A stretch of 64,000 nucleotides of DNA from Sipunculus nudus (Eukaryota; Annelida; Sipuncula; Golfingiida; Sipunculidae). The notes under the pieces were generated by a model, which was given only the letters and a program-made list of their open reading frames with translations, did no database searches and had not been told where the DNA came from. A program made the translations under genes and the position numbers. Within the stretch, counting starts at the first letter, position 1. Each line of letters begins with the position of its first letter. The stretch is from NCBI GenBank assembly GCA_026874595.1, contig CM049312.1, forward strand, positions 51,589,429 through 51,653,428, in the 5' to 3' direction. Shown in pieces: positions 23,401-34,660 of this stretch.

Positions 23401-24360
23401 CTACTGCATTGATCACCATGATTCTTTGCATGAATATTGATCATGGGATGTTCCATCAGTTCCTGCAAACTGGTGGCGCCATCTGTATTTTTTTCAATTT
23501 TTACGAATATTTTCTTTATTTTTGAGACCTTCAAAGAAGTTGTCAGCTGTTAACAGGGCACAAATTGTAACCGCAGGACCTAGATTCTTCTAACTTGACA
23601 TCAAGGGAGGTTCATGAAAAGTCTCTGTGAAAACATGGAATTAGGTCTCTGTTACCCATATCCTTCGTAGTAAGTACCCCTCAGAATAATTACAAATTTT
23701 ATACAAATTTAAACTGCAGTATCTGAATAACCAATGCATTGATCTCCATGATTCTTTGCAGGCATATTCATCATGGAGTGTTCCATCAGTTCCTGCAAAC
23801 TGGTGGCGCCACCTGTATTTTTTTTCAATTTTTTAGGCATTTTTTCTCTATTTATGAGACCTTCAAATGAAATGGTCATCTGTTAACATGCCACAAACTG
23901 TAACTGCTGTACCTAGAATCTTCTTACTTGACATCCAGGGAGAATAATGAAAAATCTCCTTGGAAACCTGAAACTAGGTTTCTGTTACCCATATCCTCCG
24001 AGCTATAGGGCTCATAAATACCCCCAAAAATAATTAAAAATTTGATACAAACAAAAGCTCCAGTATCTGAATAACTAATGCTTTGATAGCCATGATTCTT
24101 TGGATATATATTGATCATGGAGTGGTCCATCAGTTCCTGCAGACTGGTGGCACTACCTGTATTTTTTTCAAATTTTTACGCATTTTTTTCTATTTATGAG
24201 ACCTTCAAATGAAGTTGTCATCTGTCCAAAAGCCCACTGAAACCCATTTCTAAGGACTTTTCACAAAATTCATGATTTGTTTGCACTCTGGCAGTCATTT
24301 TGCTCATTGTTCAACATTCCTTGAATTCAGCTGAGCGTCATGGCCCATAGGCCACTTGTT
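20415..24360 (+). mobile_element. Family S element with about eleven ~337-bp units
   Basis: Head: TTTAGCTCAG ... CTGAGCTATAG hairpin (20416-20450) and a GTCCGTC-rich block. Body: the landmark acagggcacaaatc recurs near 20512, 20853, 21189, 21531, 21865, 22203, 22543, 22877, 23216, 23552 and (decayed) 23886, spaced about 334-341 bp. Each unit has CTGCAGACTGGTGGCGCCACC or a variant. Tail: TTCAGCTGAGCGTCATGGCC with a short terminal hairpin, ending ACTTGTT at 24360. Units from about 22195 to 23270 are almost identical, showing recent local homogenisation. Antisense frames of 60-68 codons repeat with the units but have no domain and are treated as incidental. Confidence 0.85.
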
Positions 24361-24947
24361 GGAGTCATCACTCTCCCCAGTTTGTCCAGTTCCCTGTATA
24401 TTGGGGAGCTTCCCAAGAACCCGTGTTTGAGGACCAAACTGTGACAATTGAAAATAAGCGTTGCATTGTGCTTTGGTGACACAATGTGCTACCATTCCAT
24501 TAAATTTTTAGCCAAGGGAGCATTATGATACCTGTCGATTTGGTATGGAACAACACATGAGAAAATCTCAATATAAATAAATGCAAATTAATATGCTGAT
24601 GATGTTGCATTTTGCTCTACTCTAGGAATTACTAAATGTAAATCAATACAGTCATTTTGGTGACATTACATGTAAACATCTTAGATAGACATGACTATAT
24701 CAAATCTAACATTGACAGTTCTACACTGTTTAATGTGTTTTTTGTAAGCCTATTCCTAACCATATCAATAAGATAGAGACACTATAAATTGTATCATTTT
24801 ACAATTATGACCCATCAATAAGAGACAGTTATAGGTTACTACATACATTTTTTTTTTTGTTTTACAACATATACATGCAAAATGTTCTGAAATGCCACAT
24901 ATTTACATTGGGCATTTACAATTCAGAGTCTCTCGTTTAGTTTTTCA

Positions 24948-25229
24948 TTACCTCAGGAAATCTTCGGACTTTTGGTCTTCCAATGTCTTCTCCGCTGGCT
25001 TGGTTGGCTTCCTTTTCTTCCTGGAATCATGGTATGGGAGGTGATGCAGAAAATTGCGATAGAACTGCGAGTCTGCTTCTAGGATTTGCAGGAACATAGC
25101 GAGGAACTTGTTGTGTGATAACACACAGTGCACGTGGTATGGCCATGCCGTAGTATTTTGTTGACATAGGGCCGAAGCTGGCTTGTCCCGATATTTATTT
25201 ATTTTTTTGGTGTGGCTGGTCCGAAACAA
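24948..25229 (-). other. Unidentified open frame, possible terminal exon
   Basis: A 93-codon minus-strand frame ending at 24948. It is rich in charged residues towards its C-terminus (HDSRKKRKPTKPAEKTLEDQ) with an aromatic stretch before it (AWPYHVHCVLSHNKFLAMFL). The C-terminal basic run could be a nuclear targeting signal. I do not recognise a family, and no clear acceptor was established, so it may be chance or a piece of an unrecognised transposon. Confidence 0.25.
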
Positions 25230-25425
25230 TGATGATCTCAGATTGAGATATCACAGCACTTGTTTTTTTTTTAGCGAAAACAGTCATTTTAGCAACTTGA
25301 AGGCACTGTTAAAGCACTGAGCTGGTTTACAGTGTCCTTTTGGTTTAAAGATACAGAGAGAGTCTTTGATCTTCTCAAGCAGAGTACTGAGAAACTGCAG
25401 CCAAGTTTAAGTTTGAAGAGAGAGT

Positions 25426-25731
25426 TCATAGCAAGTTTGATGCCTGCAGCAGCAGAGTAGACATTCTTGATGTAAGGCTGTGATGCTGTAGACATATAGG
25501 TTGAAGTTCCAGTGCAGTTGTGAGATATGGGAGACCAGTCAATGGCACCTGTGGCTGTGAGGGGGGATCTTCATTCTTCACTCCAGCTGGCAGTATTGTT
25601 GGTTTTTCTGGTGCTGATGTGCTGGAAGTGAATCCCGGTTCATCCACCAAAATGATACAATTGGGGTGTTGGGGGATGTACCCACCCGTATCACATACGT
25701 TTGCTGATGTTGGTGGCAGACAATGTTCCAA
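25426..25731 (-). other. Unidentified Pro/Ser-rich open frame
   Basis: A 101-codon minus-strand frame rich in Pro, Ser and Thr (for example TSSTSAPEKPTILPAGVKNE). A further frame, 25691-25918, overlaps it upstream. No domain recognised; coding status uncertain. Confidence 0.2.
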
Positions 25732-26400
25732 GACCAGTTTGATGATAGAAGTCTTTATTAAATAGCAAGAGTTCTGGGATAATCTCTGCTGAGGTCTGCC
25801 GGCCTGGCAAGAGATTGTCCGTCTCTCTCTGAAAGAGCCGCCCAGTCTCCCTCAAAGCAGGCACAACAGATAGTTTTGTTAATGAGATGTCATGTGACAT
25901 ATGAGACATACATATCAATTTTTCTGCATTTCTTCATAAAAGCTAAACCTTATTGGATGACCCAAAGTAAGTCACAATTACATCAAAGTTGTAAAATGAC
26001 TTTATAAGTTTTGCCAGAATCTATTGGCTGAAAGTATTCTGGAAAATCCCAAGTCTGACCTGACATACATCCAGTTATAGACTGACCTTCAGTGCTATTT
26101 CCAAACTCGTATAAACATAATCTGCCTGCCTCATCATAGAAACCAATTTAGAGCTAATTTGTGAGAGTACATTTAGGCTCTACAAACATACTGAATTACC
26201 ATTAGATACCTGGTCGTCTGATGACCATTAATAATTCTTTAGCTCTATCTGAATATCAGTCCTCATCAATCTCCGAAACTGATCCTTGTGTTTGTCACTC
26301 TGTGAATTTTAAGTTTTAGTTTGATTACGAATATTTAAATTTACCACTTCATAACATACTACCATTCAGATAATAAAATTTCCTTTTGGTGAATCTCTTC

Positions 26401-26439
26401 CCAGTCAGCTGAGCGTCATGACCCATGGGTCACTTGTTA
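26401..26439 (+). repeat. Solo family S tail
   Basis: CAGCTGAGCGTCATGACCC followed by ATGGGTCACTTGTT, carrying the perfect palindrome TGACCCATGGGTCA. No hairpin head belonging to it was identified upstream. Confidence 0.6.
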
Positions 26440-26520
26440 AACATTAAACTTTAAAATATTTTATATGAAGTCTGCTTGCTTGAAGTAATAATTTTGCCAA
26501 TGATAACATTTCTTGTAATT

Positions 26521-26920
26521 CAGCACCGTTATCCTTTTTCAACACCGTTATATGTTAAAAAAAGACATAATTTCAAGAAAAAATGACTTGAAACTTATCA
26601 GAAATTGCTTTTATCTCCTGAATTTTTATTTACCGAGGTAGATTGCTAAATTTACCTTCTATTTATTGTATTATACCTTCTGTTGGTTGCAGTTGTATTT
26701 TGTTTCAGGATTTAAACGTAAAATATACATTTATATACATAAAATATACATTTTACAGGGTTAAAATATATTTATTAATAATAAAATACATCGTAAAGGT
26801 GAGCCTTTCTTATTTTTTCAAAATTATTTATGTGGGACCATGAAATTGGCATGAAAATATCCAGCTTAACATTTCAAAATAATTTTCAAGCATTGCTTAA
26901 AGTCTGTAACGGTGTTGAAA
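26521..26920. repeat. Possible MITE flanked by CAACACCGTTA inverse copies
   Basis: TTTTTCAACACCGTTA at 26535-26550 and TAACGGTGTTGAAAA at 26907-26921 are inverted copies about 370 bp apart, with CAGCACCGTTA at 26521 outside. The interior is AT-rich. Related words occur at 19901-20297. Confidence 0.4.
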
Positions 26921-27100
26921 ATGATGATACTCATGGGGCATCAAATAAGCAAAAACTATAATTTTTCTGTGCTCTGCTGAAATTAATTTCATATAGTTTA
27001 CATTTTTTAATTCCATTTGAAACTCTATAAAATAAATATTATGATAAGTTTTTTTTTAGATGTTTTACATGCTGAAATGGGTCTTTTTCGTAGAATAATC

Positions 27101-27164
<64 letters not shown>

Positions 27165-27792
27165 GTTGAACTGTAGCAAATAGGTCATACTGGTAAAGCC
27201 ATTTTAAAACACCGTGACAAGAGTTGTTATCGGTGCAATCCAGGAATTTTTTTACGGCCATGATTCGATCACCTGCATGTTTGTTGGTGGCCAGCATGGT
27301 ATCTACCCGGCAACCTGACATCCGACATCCAGATTTTAGTAGCACAAGAGGGTAGAGGTCAAGGACAGCTGGACAACCTTGGTTACATTATGAGCCAGGA
27401 GGTTCCGGGGGCTTGATGTTGTGACGGTACTGTATTTTACTTTTGACGTGTTCAGCTGAAGTTGTCAGTGCTATGAAGCAAGATTGAATTGCTTCCGTAA
27501 ACATGAGATACCCAATTATTTACCTGATTTTCATCGAACGAACGAAAGTGTAACAAAGTCCAAATCATGTACTACAATTTATGTACGTCTGGTTATGAAA
27601 CTATAAATGAAACCCTTAAAAATTTAAACAGGGTTCAATATGGAGCCCGGGTCACCTGGTGTGTAATTCTCAGCCTTGCACCAAGGCAAAGGGTTCAACA
27701 GCTGAACACCTGACAGTCTTTATTTCAGTTACTTTAACTCGAGGTGCGGACCGTACCACCCCTAGTGGTCCAGTCCATCATATAACGGTAAT
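26921..27792. other. Spacer with TA microsatellite and a dispersed short repeat
   Basis: Includes a TA run at 27104-27161. At about 27640-27690 is a ~50-bp block (tggagcccgggtc, gtgtgtaatt, cagccttgc, ccaaggcaa) that recurs at 45790-45840. No gene recognised. Confidence 0.5.
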
Positions 27793-28015
27793 AGTGTAGT
27801 TAAGGGTTTTTTTTTATATAAAAGGCCAATATTGCAATATTTAACGCAAATTATAAACAAAATTAATCTAATACTTATAAAAGGAATTCAGTTCACGTTT
27901 GTTCGCAATGTTCTCTAAAACCGCGCTGTGTACAAAATTGTGCAATACATCATTTTAAAGGTTATTATCCCCCCAGTGACATAGGCGATATGAAAATAAA
28001 CAATTTAAAAAGGAA

Positions 28016-28085
28016 GTGCTTATTTGAAATAAGGGATGCTTATTTCCACTCCCCTTCGGAATGGAAATAAAGAATGCTTATTTCC
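28016..28085. repeat. Foldback block A
   Basis: Contains aataagggatgcttatttcc and aataaagaatgcttatttcc as adjacent, mutually similar halves around 'actccccttcggaatgg', able to fold back. An inverse version lies at 28940-29009. Confidence 0.55.
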
Positions 28086-28939
28086 GAACTTTCTCTATAT
28101 ATGATATAAGGTTATATAATTGTAAGTTAAGAAATTCATTTGTAAACATCAGCCCTATATAGGATCTAATGGCTGAATGTTATAAAAGATGGTTATTTGT
28201 CTTACCCTTAATGTCCAAAACTGGTGACAACTGCCTTTGTAGTTCGTTTTTCTTTCAGACAAAGTTCACTTATTTTGACACTGCAGTCATGTTATTCAAA
28301 TTGTTCTGGATAAAATGTGGTGGGATAAATTCAAGGTCCAGTGCAACTGTCTAGAGTTTACCTGTACACTGAGCCAAGACCTGCCACCATGGCATTTGTC
28401 TTGGCATATGGAGACAGACTAACTGGCCCCACTGATGAGGTGCTAACCCTCTACTGATAAGGACTGAGCAAGGAAACAATTGTTGTCAAAACATTTATCA
28501 CCAGCCTATCCGAGTTACTTTTAGCTTGTTCTCTTGCTTAATAAATAAATCTGTAATATTATTAAACAAACTAGTCCACAAATTTTAACTATTTGCAGAA
28601 ATGTACATTTTATTTGTCCTAGAAAACTTGGTCAGAAATATTAATGTAATTTAACAGCAGTGTTCACTCTGGCAAATCATAATTATTTTAAACTTATGTT
28701 TCATACAATCAATAATTTTAACTTTGAAATGGCTGTCAATGTAAAAACTGAAACCTTAACAAGTGCATAAATGTATGATTAGTACCCCTAATGTCTCAAT
28801 AATATAGTTGCACACAAAATAAAAATTTGTGAACAATAAATATAGGTCATGTTTATAGACTTGCTTTAAAATAGACAAAAAAAATGTGTCTAATTTTCAG
28901 AAAGCTCAGATGGTCAGACTGCACAAGCCTTTACCATTA

Positions 28940-29009
28940 GGGGTAGTGGAAATAAGCATCCCTTATTACCACTCCCCCAGGGGGAGTGGAAATAAGCATT
29001 CTTTATTTT
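28940..29009. repeat. Foldback block B, inverse of block A
   Basis: Contains ggaaataagcatcccttatt and ggaaataagcattctttatt flanking ACTCCCCCAGGGGGAGT, a 17-bp near-palindrome. The two halves are the complements of those in 28016-28085, so the pair frames an ~850-bp interval. Confidence 0.55.
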
Positions 29010-30057
29010 ATAATTTTTATAATATACATATAATTTTGAGTGATTTTACCGTTTTTTTACCGAGCACAGCCGAACTGCCTTCGGCAATCACTGGAATGAG
29101 TGCATCGTGGTCACTTCACCTCTAACACTAAGGACTATTGTTCATATGAGTAAAACTTGCTTTCAATGAGGGATTTGACCCACGTGCGTGGTCATTGAAA
29201 GAAAAAAATACATGTTTCTCGCTTTATGAAATGGAGGGTTCGACCCAGGAGGATAAATGACAAAACCTAATTCAAGGTCCCAATTTCAGGAACAGGCGTG
29301 AGGTTGGGTGGGGTGTGGTTGTGTCTGGGGTTTCAGGCCTAAAAATTTGTCTGATACGATGTAAAAAAAAACATTGCGGCGGTTGAAAATGAATACAGAC
29401 CCTCTGCATGGAGTCCCTTTGGTTCCGCTTCTGCTACTTATGAGGTATGCATATTTCTTCTGGAACAGTTTCCTTGCAACGTACATTTAATAAATCTTTC
29501 ATGTGTTCCTCACATCAACCTAATCTTTATACGGCCACCGTTAGAATCCAGTCAAATATCATCGAAAACCTGAATGCCCCCTTGTCTCATTCTGGTTCGC
29601 AATGTCAACACCATCACTGGCCAGGTCATCAAGGTAAACATACTGGGGTATAAATTTCTTGCCACGAAGACAGAACCACAAAATAAATGTTAAAAATATT
29701 GGAGCGACTGCAGGATCACTCATGCACTGTCTCCACCAGATTATGAGTTTATACGGACGGACGGTATGATGTTAAGGATTCATGTTATTTAAAAGTAAGT
29801 GGCAGAATTAAGATACAAACAGCTGTACATAGAAACGTTTTCTGTTCACAGAAGTGTTGTGCCTCAGAGAGGTGCGTGAGTTATTCTGCAGTTGTGCCAA
29901 AATGTTTATACATATCTTATCGAGACAGTTTCCCACTGAAAACCTATATTTTCTGTTAACTTTTAGAATAAAAAAAAATGAGCCTACATTTCACATCTCA
30001 GTTAATAAATCTCCCCAACCCCAGTAATAAGCCCAGTATACCGGGTCTATGAGCTAG

Positions 30058-30432
30058 TATTCTGTAATATAGAGGAGATGTATAGTTTTAGAAAGATAAG
30101 TGTTATATAATGAAAGGTGGTCTTGTATGAGAGTCATTGTGGCTTAAAAGTGCACTTTTTTGGCTCAAACTTTTATCTTTCGCCATTATGTTATGCATGA
30201 CGTTCATGGTTTTTTTTTATATAAAAGGCCTATATTACAATATTTAACGCAAATTATAAACAAAAGTAATATTCTATAATAAAGAGGAGATGTATAGTTT
30301 TAGAAAGATAAAGGGTTATATAATTAAAGTTGGTCTTGTATGAGAGTCATTGTGCCGCATTTTTGGCTTAAAAGTTGGCTTTATTGGGTCAGATTTTTAT
30401 CTTCCGCCATTACATTATGCTTGACGTTCATG
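30058..30432 (+). repeat. Tandem duplication, ~210-bp offset
   Basis: 'gaggagatgtatagttttag', 'ggtcttgtatgagagtcatt' and 'gacgttcatg' occur in the same order in 30058-30206 and 30269-30432, separated by a copy of the host element's subterminal sequence. Confidence 0.75.
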
Positions 30433-30712
30433 ATATCGCCAGAAAAACGAGCAATATTTGAGTAATTTATGTCATTATATATAAAATATGTTGGTTATTA
30501 AACTATATATGTCTTATTCTTATATAAGTATACATTTCATCTTATTATAGAACCACACAAATTTTGAAATAATGTGTTAACAGTTGGTAATATAGGCCTT
30601 TTATAAAAAATCCCCTAAACTACACCTTTATGCTATATCTGTAGTCTATAAGCACTACGGTCCTGTCCAGTTGCAGATTATCATTAATATTAATTAAAAT
30701 ATCAGGGTTCAA

Positions 30713-30973
30713 CATTAACGGTTACTGCTTGTCCGGGGCAAGTGAAAGTTCCAGAAAATAGTGGAAGAGCCACTAGAAGTCTCCTCCTACTTGCCCGACT
30801 TGGCAAGTGGGTCCAACATACACCTTTACCCAAGTAAAGGCTTGAAAAAGGAACTGTTGCTGAATACAATCATATATATTTGTAGGGCAAGTAAAAATTC
30901 ATTAAGGGCAAGTAAAAGTTAGATGTGCTTGCCTGACAGGGCAATTACTTTCAAAAGTTAATGTCAAGGCCTG
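30713..30973. mobile_element. hAT-like MITE
   Basis: The ends CAGGGTTCAACATTAAC and GTTAATGTCAAGGCCTG are inverted relatives; CAGGG-TT-A-ATTAAC is a common hAT-type terminus. The interior repeats 'gggcaagtaaaa' and related words. No convincing 8-bp duplication could be aligned, so the superfamily call is tentative. Confidence 0.55.
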
Positions 30974-32199
30974 AATATAGTAAAAAATAAGTTGTAATTT
31001 GTACTTTTTTTATCTGCTTGTATTCCACATAGTTTTTCATTACTTATGAACTCTAGTATTTAACAAAATCCACGAATATCAAATACACAGAATTGCCAAA
31101 AAACAGGAAATCAGGGAATTGGTAGTGCTGCACGGAATCCCCCTTGTCACACTGCATGTTGGAAAATTGCTCACCTTAAAGTACATTAAAAATGATGATC
31201 GTAAGTATTCAGTGCAAAGGTACCACCAAGTAAATGCCTACCAAACCCTCTTTACCATCTTTTACTCTGACTAAATCATAATTTTTGTAAGAAATGTCCG
31301 TAAATACAACAGAGAATGTGACCATTTATATAGTAAATATGTATAGTCCTTAAATTTAGTTCATTATTCACTAGAAGGCCTTGGGGAACCTTGCGTCTTG
31401 GTCCTTATTAAACTTCAGTGGGACACCAAAACATAAGATGATGGCACTCATTGTGATAACAAACTTTTATTCAGACTTTATACAGCATCAGCTAGTTAAC
31501 AACAAAACCTTTAAGTAAATGATTCCAGCATTGATATTCGCACGGCCTGATCTCCCCTGGCCCTGCTGATCATTATTTATGCACACTGGATGGTCAGGAT
31601 TTTAAGCTACAAGTGTCATTTTACAGCTGCCGTGGCAAAAAATGCAGATCTAAGACACATGCATTTAAAAGAAAACAGGAAAAAAAACAGAATCCATAAA
31701 CTTGAAAATTGAATTTTACTCAATTTAATACACAAAATCAGTGTGCCTAGAAAGGCTACGCAATAAATGTATTTTTACAATCTGTACATGAATTGCAAGA
31801 CCTAGGTTTGATTTTCTAATGACAACAGTGGAATATAAACCAAATTGTGCAGGATATTGACTGAAATTAACTATGAAATTTATCATGTGAATATAAGTTA
31901 TGTTAAGTATAACTAAGGAGATAATTTCTTTAATTATATTTAAGAAACCTGAATTAATTAGAACATTTCATGGTAAACGTGTACGTCAACTTCTGAGGCT
32001 TTTCCACAGTATAAATTAAATAATTAAACATTATAAAAAAAATAATTTATTTAATATGATAAATATGATTCAATTTACATAAAAATAAGACTGTTACAGT
32101 GTTTGTGACTTGCATGACTTCTGCCATGATATATAAGTTTAATTGGAGATAGGAATTCCAATTATGACATATTATAAGGCCATTGGTCCTAAATTAAAA
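30974..32199. other. AT-rich spacer
   Basis: No gene, RNA or repeat boundary recognised on either strand. Confidence 0.45.
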
Positions 32200-33131
32200 T
32201 TTTTAGCTCAGCTGACTATAAGTCATCTGAGCTATAGTCGTGGTCCATTGTCCGTCGTCCGTCTGTCCGTAGATGTGGCACGTTTTGAAACCGTAAGACT
32301 TAGGAATCCAAATTCAGCATAATGTTAGATGTCCCCAAGATCTCCTACCAAGCCGAAAACTGGGTCTTTGCGACTTCGTTCCTTTGAGAAATTAAGGAAA
32401 AACCTCAAATTTTTATTAAAAACCTATTTTCACTCTTCATGACTGCCTAATATCAAAACCACTCATCTGTTTTTCCTCATATTTACCATAAATATTCTTC
32501 TGTATAGTTCCTATGTACATGCCAGAAATTAAGTCTGTTAAGTATAAATTCTTTAAGTTATGGGCCCGAACATAATAGACTTTGTAAAAAATCAGGAAAA
32601 ATATTTACTCACTTAACATGAAAAATTTTGAAACTAGAGTCTATTTTCCCAAGTATATAACTATGTTTAATTAAGATTTAATTGTTTACCCAAAATTAGA
32701 TATGAATTTTGTAAATTTTTTAAGTTATTAGCATAAAAATAAAATCAGTACCTTAAATTTAGCCCAACTTTGACCATGGCACGTTTTTCTCCTGTATGTA
32801 CCATTGATTTAATTTTCACAGCATGTAAACACAAATATTTAATTTGTTTAAATCTGAAATTTGAAAATAAAAGCTTGAAAATTAAGCTAGTTATTGATTT
32901 TTTTTTCTTGAGGCTCTACTGTAGTCATTTGCTTTGATAACAGATTACAGATGCAGGGTCCCACTCCAGGTCACTGGAAGTCGGGCTATGCCAAGGTTTC
33001 TGATTTGTTACAGTCACTGGGGGAGACCCCCTGCTGTGACAGGTGTACAGTTATTCTAATATCACCACCCCAATCCCCCCCCCCCCCCCCCCCCCGGCAA
33101 ACCCAACCCACTAAGTGTAATGCAGTAATTG
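32200..33131 (+). repeat. Family S-like head followed by a duplicated intergenic repeat (copy 1)
   Basis: Head hairpin TAGCTCAG-CTGACT-ata-AGTCAT-CTGAGCTA at 32204-32236 with a GTCCGTC-rich block. The interior differs from the 337-bp unit. From about 32700 the sequence is a diverged copy of 37250-37580 (shared 'aaaatcagtacc', 'cccaactttgacca', 'cactgggggaga'). Copy 1 carries the family X insertion; copy 2 does not. Confidence 0.6.
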
Positions 33132-34660
33132 TATCGGCCAAAACAGAGTTTTGAGGATACTATGTTTTCAGCTGCACGCCGCCGCCGCCGCCGCTTAGGT
33201 GTCCGGAGAACTCCTCCGTAACCGCTGGGCGGAATTTTACAAAACCCGGGATTATGTTCGGGTCATATGTGAACTGCTGCGCCCGGATTTTGTTTTGACC
33301 TCTGACCTTTCCTCTGCGCTCTGCGTCCGTTTGTGCGTCTGTTTCCACACATAAACCCACATATCTCGGGAACCGTTTGACCGATCAGGCGCCACCTACA
33401 TTCACGTTTACGCTGCAGACATCCAAGCTCATATCTCGGGAACCGTTTGACCGATCAGGAAAATTTTTTTGCACAAATGTAGCCCTTGGAGAGCTTTATA
33501 ACATACACAAAAAATGGTGGCGCCACCTGCAACCATGTTTGCACAGTGTCCATCTGTTTGTCTGCCTTGGGTTAAAATCACTCATATCTCTGCAGTGACT
33601 TGACTAATTCACCTGAAATTCGGCATGCGTATACATCCTGGATAGCTTTTCTGATTTTATGACAGGTGGCGCCACCTACTTTCACGTTTACGCTGCAGAC
33701 ATCCAAGCTCATATCTCGGGAACCGTTTGACCGATCAGGAAATTTTTTTTGCACAAATGTAGCCCTCGGAGAGCTTTATAATATACACAAAAAATGGTGG
33801 CACCACCTGCAACCATGTTTGCACAGTGTCCATCTGTTCGTCTGCCTTGGGTTAAAATCACTCATATCTCTGCAGTGACTTGACTAATTCACCTGAAATT
33901 CGGCATGCGTATACATCCTGGATAGCTTTTCTGATTTTATGACAGGTGGTGCCACCTACATTCACGTTTACGCTGCAGACATCCAAGCTCATATCTCGGG
34001 AACTGTTTGACCGATTGGGCCAAAATTTTGCATGTGTATAGATCTCACATAGCTCTTCATCATACGCAAAACTGGTGGCGCCACCTGCAGCCATTTTTGC
34101 ACAGCTCCTGTCTGTTTGTCTGCCATGGGATAAAATCACTCATATCTCGGCAGTGGTTTGACATATCTGGCTAAAGTTTTGTAGGTTTATACATCCCCGA
34201 CAGCTATCTTGATTTTAAGACAGGTGGCGCCACCTGCATTCTATTTTATGCAGCAGACATCCAAGCTCATATCTTGAGAACCGTTTGACTGATTCGGCCA
34301 AAGTTTTGCATGTGTATAGTTCCCACATAGCTCTTTATCATACGCAAAACTGGTGGCGTCACCTGCAACCATTTTTGCTCAGCGTCTATCTGTTTGTCTG
34401 CCACGGGCTAAAATCACTCATATACATGTAGTGGTTTGACTTATCTGCCTTAAATTTTGCATATGTATACAACTTGGACGGCTTTCTGGATTTTGTGGTA
34501 GGGGGGGGGGGGCAACCTACATACACAATTTGGCTGCAGACATCTATGCTAATATGCAACACTCTATTTCCCCTTGCAACTCAATCCATGCCTCACTTCA
34601 CCCATTCCACTCTGATTTAGGTGGATACACGTAGTCGCTTGTTGACTACCCGTATTCTAG
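33132..34660 (+). mobile_element. Family X element, full-length (1529 bp) with TTG flanks
   Basis: 5' end TATCGGCCAAAACAG with GTTTTG-AGGATAC completing a hairpin; 3' end carries GTAGTCG-cttgt-TGACTAC then CGTATTCTAG. The interior has repeats with a ~280-bp period (ttcacgtttacgctgcagac at 33401, 33681, 33961), each with two GGTGGCGCCACC-type palindromes. TTG flanks both ends (33129-33131 and 34661-34663). Removing the element plus one TTG gives a 32-bp join that aligns without gaps to the empty related site at 37570-37601. No protein is encoded; its frames are decayed by repeat structure. Confidence 0.85.

Larger units (their letters stand above)
24361..26400. other. Mostly non-coding spacer with unassigned minus-strand frames
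   Basis: No recognised gene. Two minus-strand stretches (24948-25229 and 25426-25918) have coding-like composition and are listed or discussed separately. A solo family S tail lies at the right edge. Confidence 0.4.
27793..30627. mobile_element. Large non-coding element with ~40-bp terminal inverted repeats
   Basis: The left end AGTGTAGTTAAGGG plus 'tatataaaaggcc' (27793-27830) is the inverse of the right end ggccttttataaaaaa plus CCCCTAAACTACACC (30596-30627). The element is about 2.8 kb, carries no recognisable transposase and contains internal duplications: 30058-30206 is repeated at 30269-30432, and the left subterminal block is repeated at about 30209-30270. It is most simply a non-autonomous DNA transposon; family unknown. 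Confidence 0.6.

Noticed and set aside
28169-28354. 61-codon frame inside the large TIR element as a gene
   Set aside because: Short, no domain, and surrounded by non-coding repeat structure.
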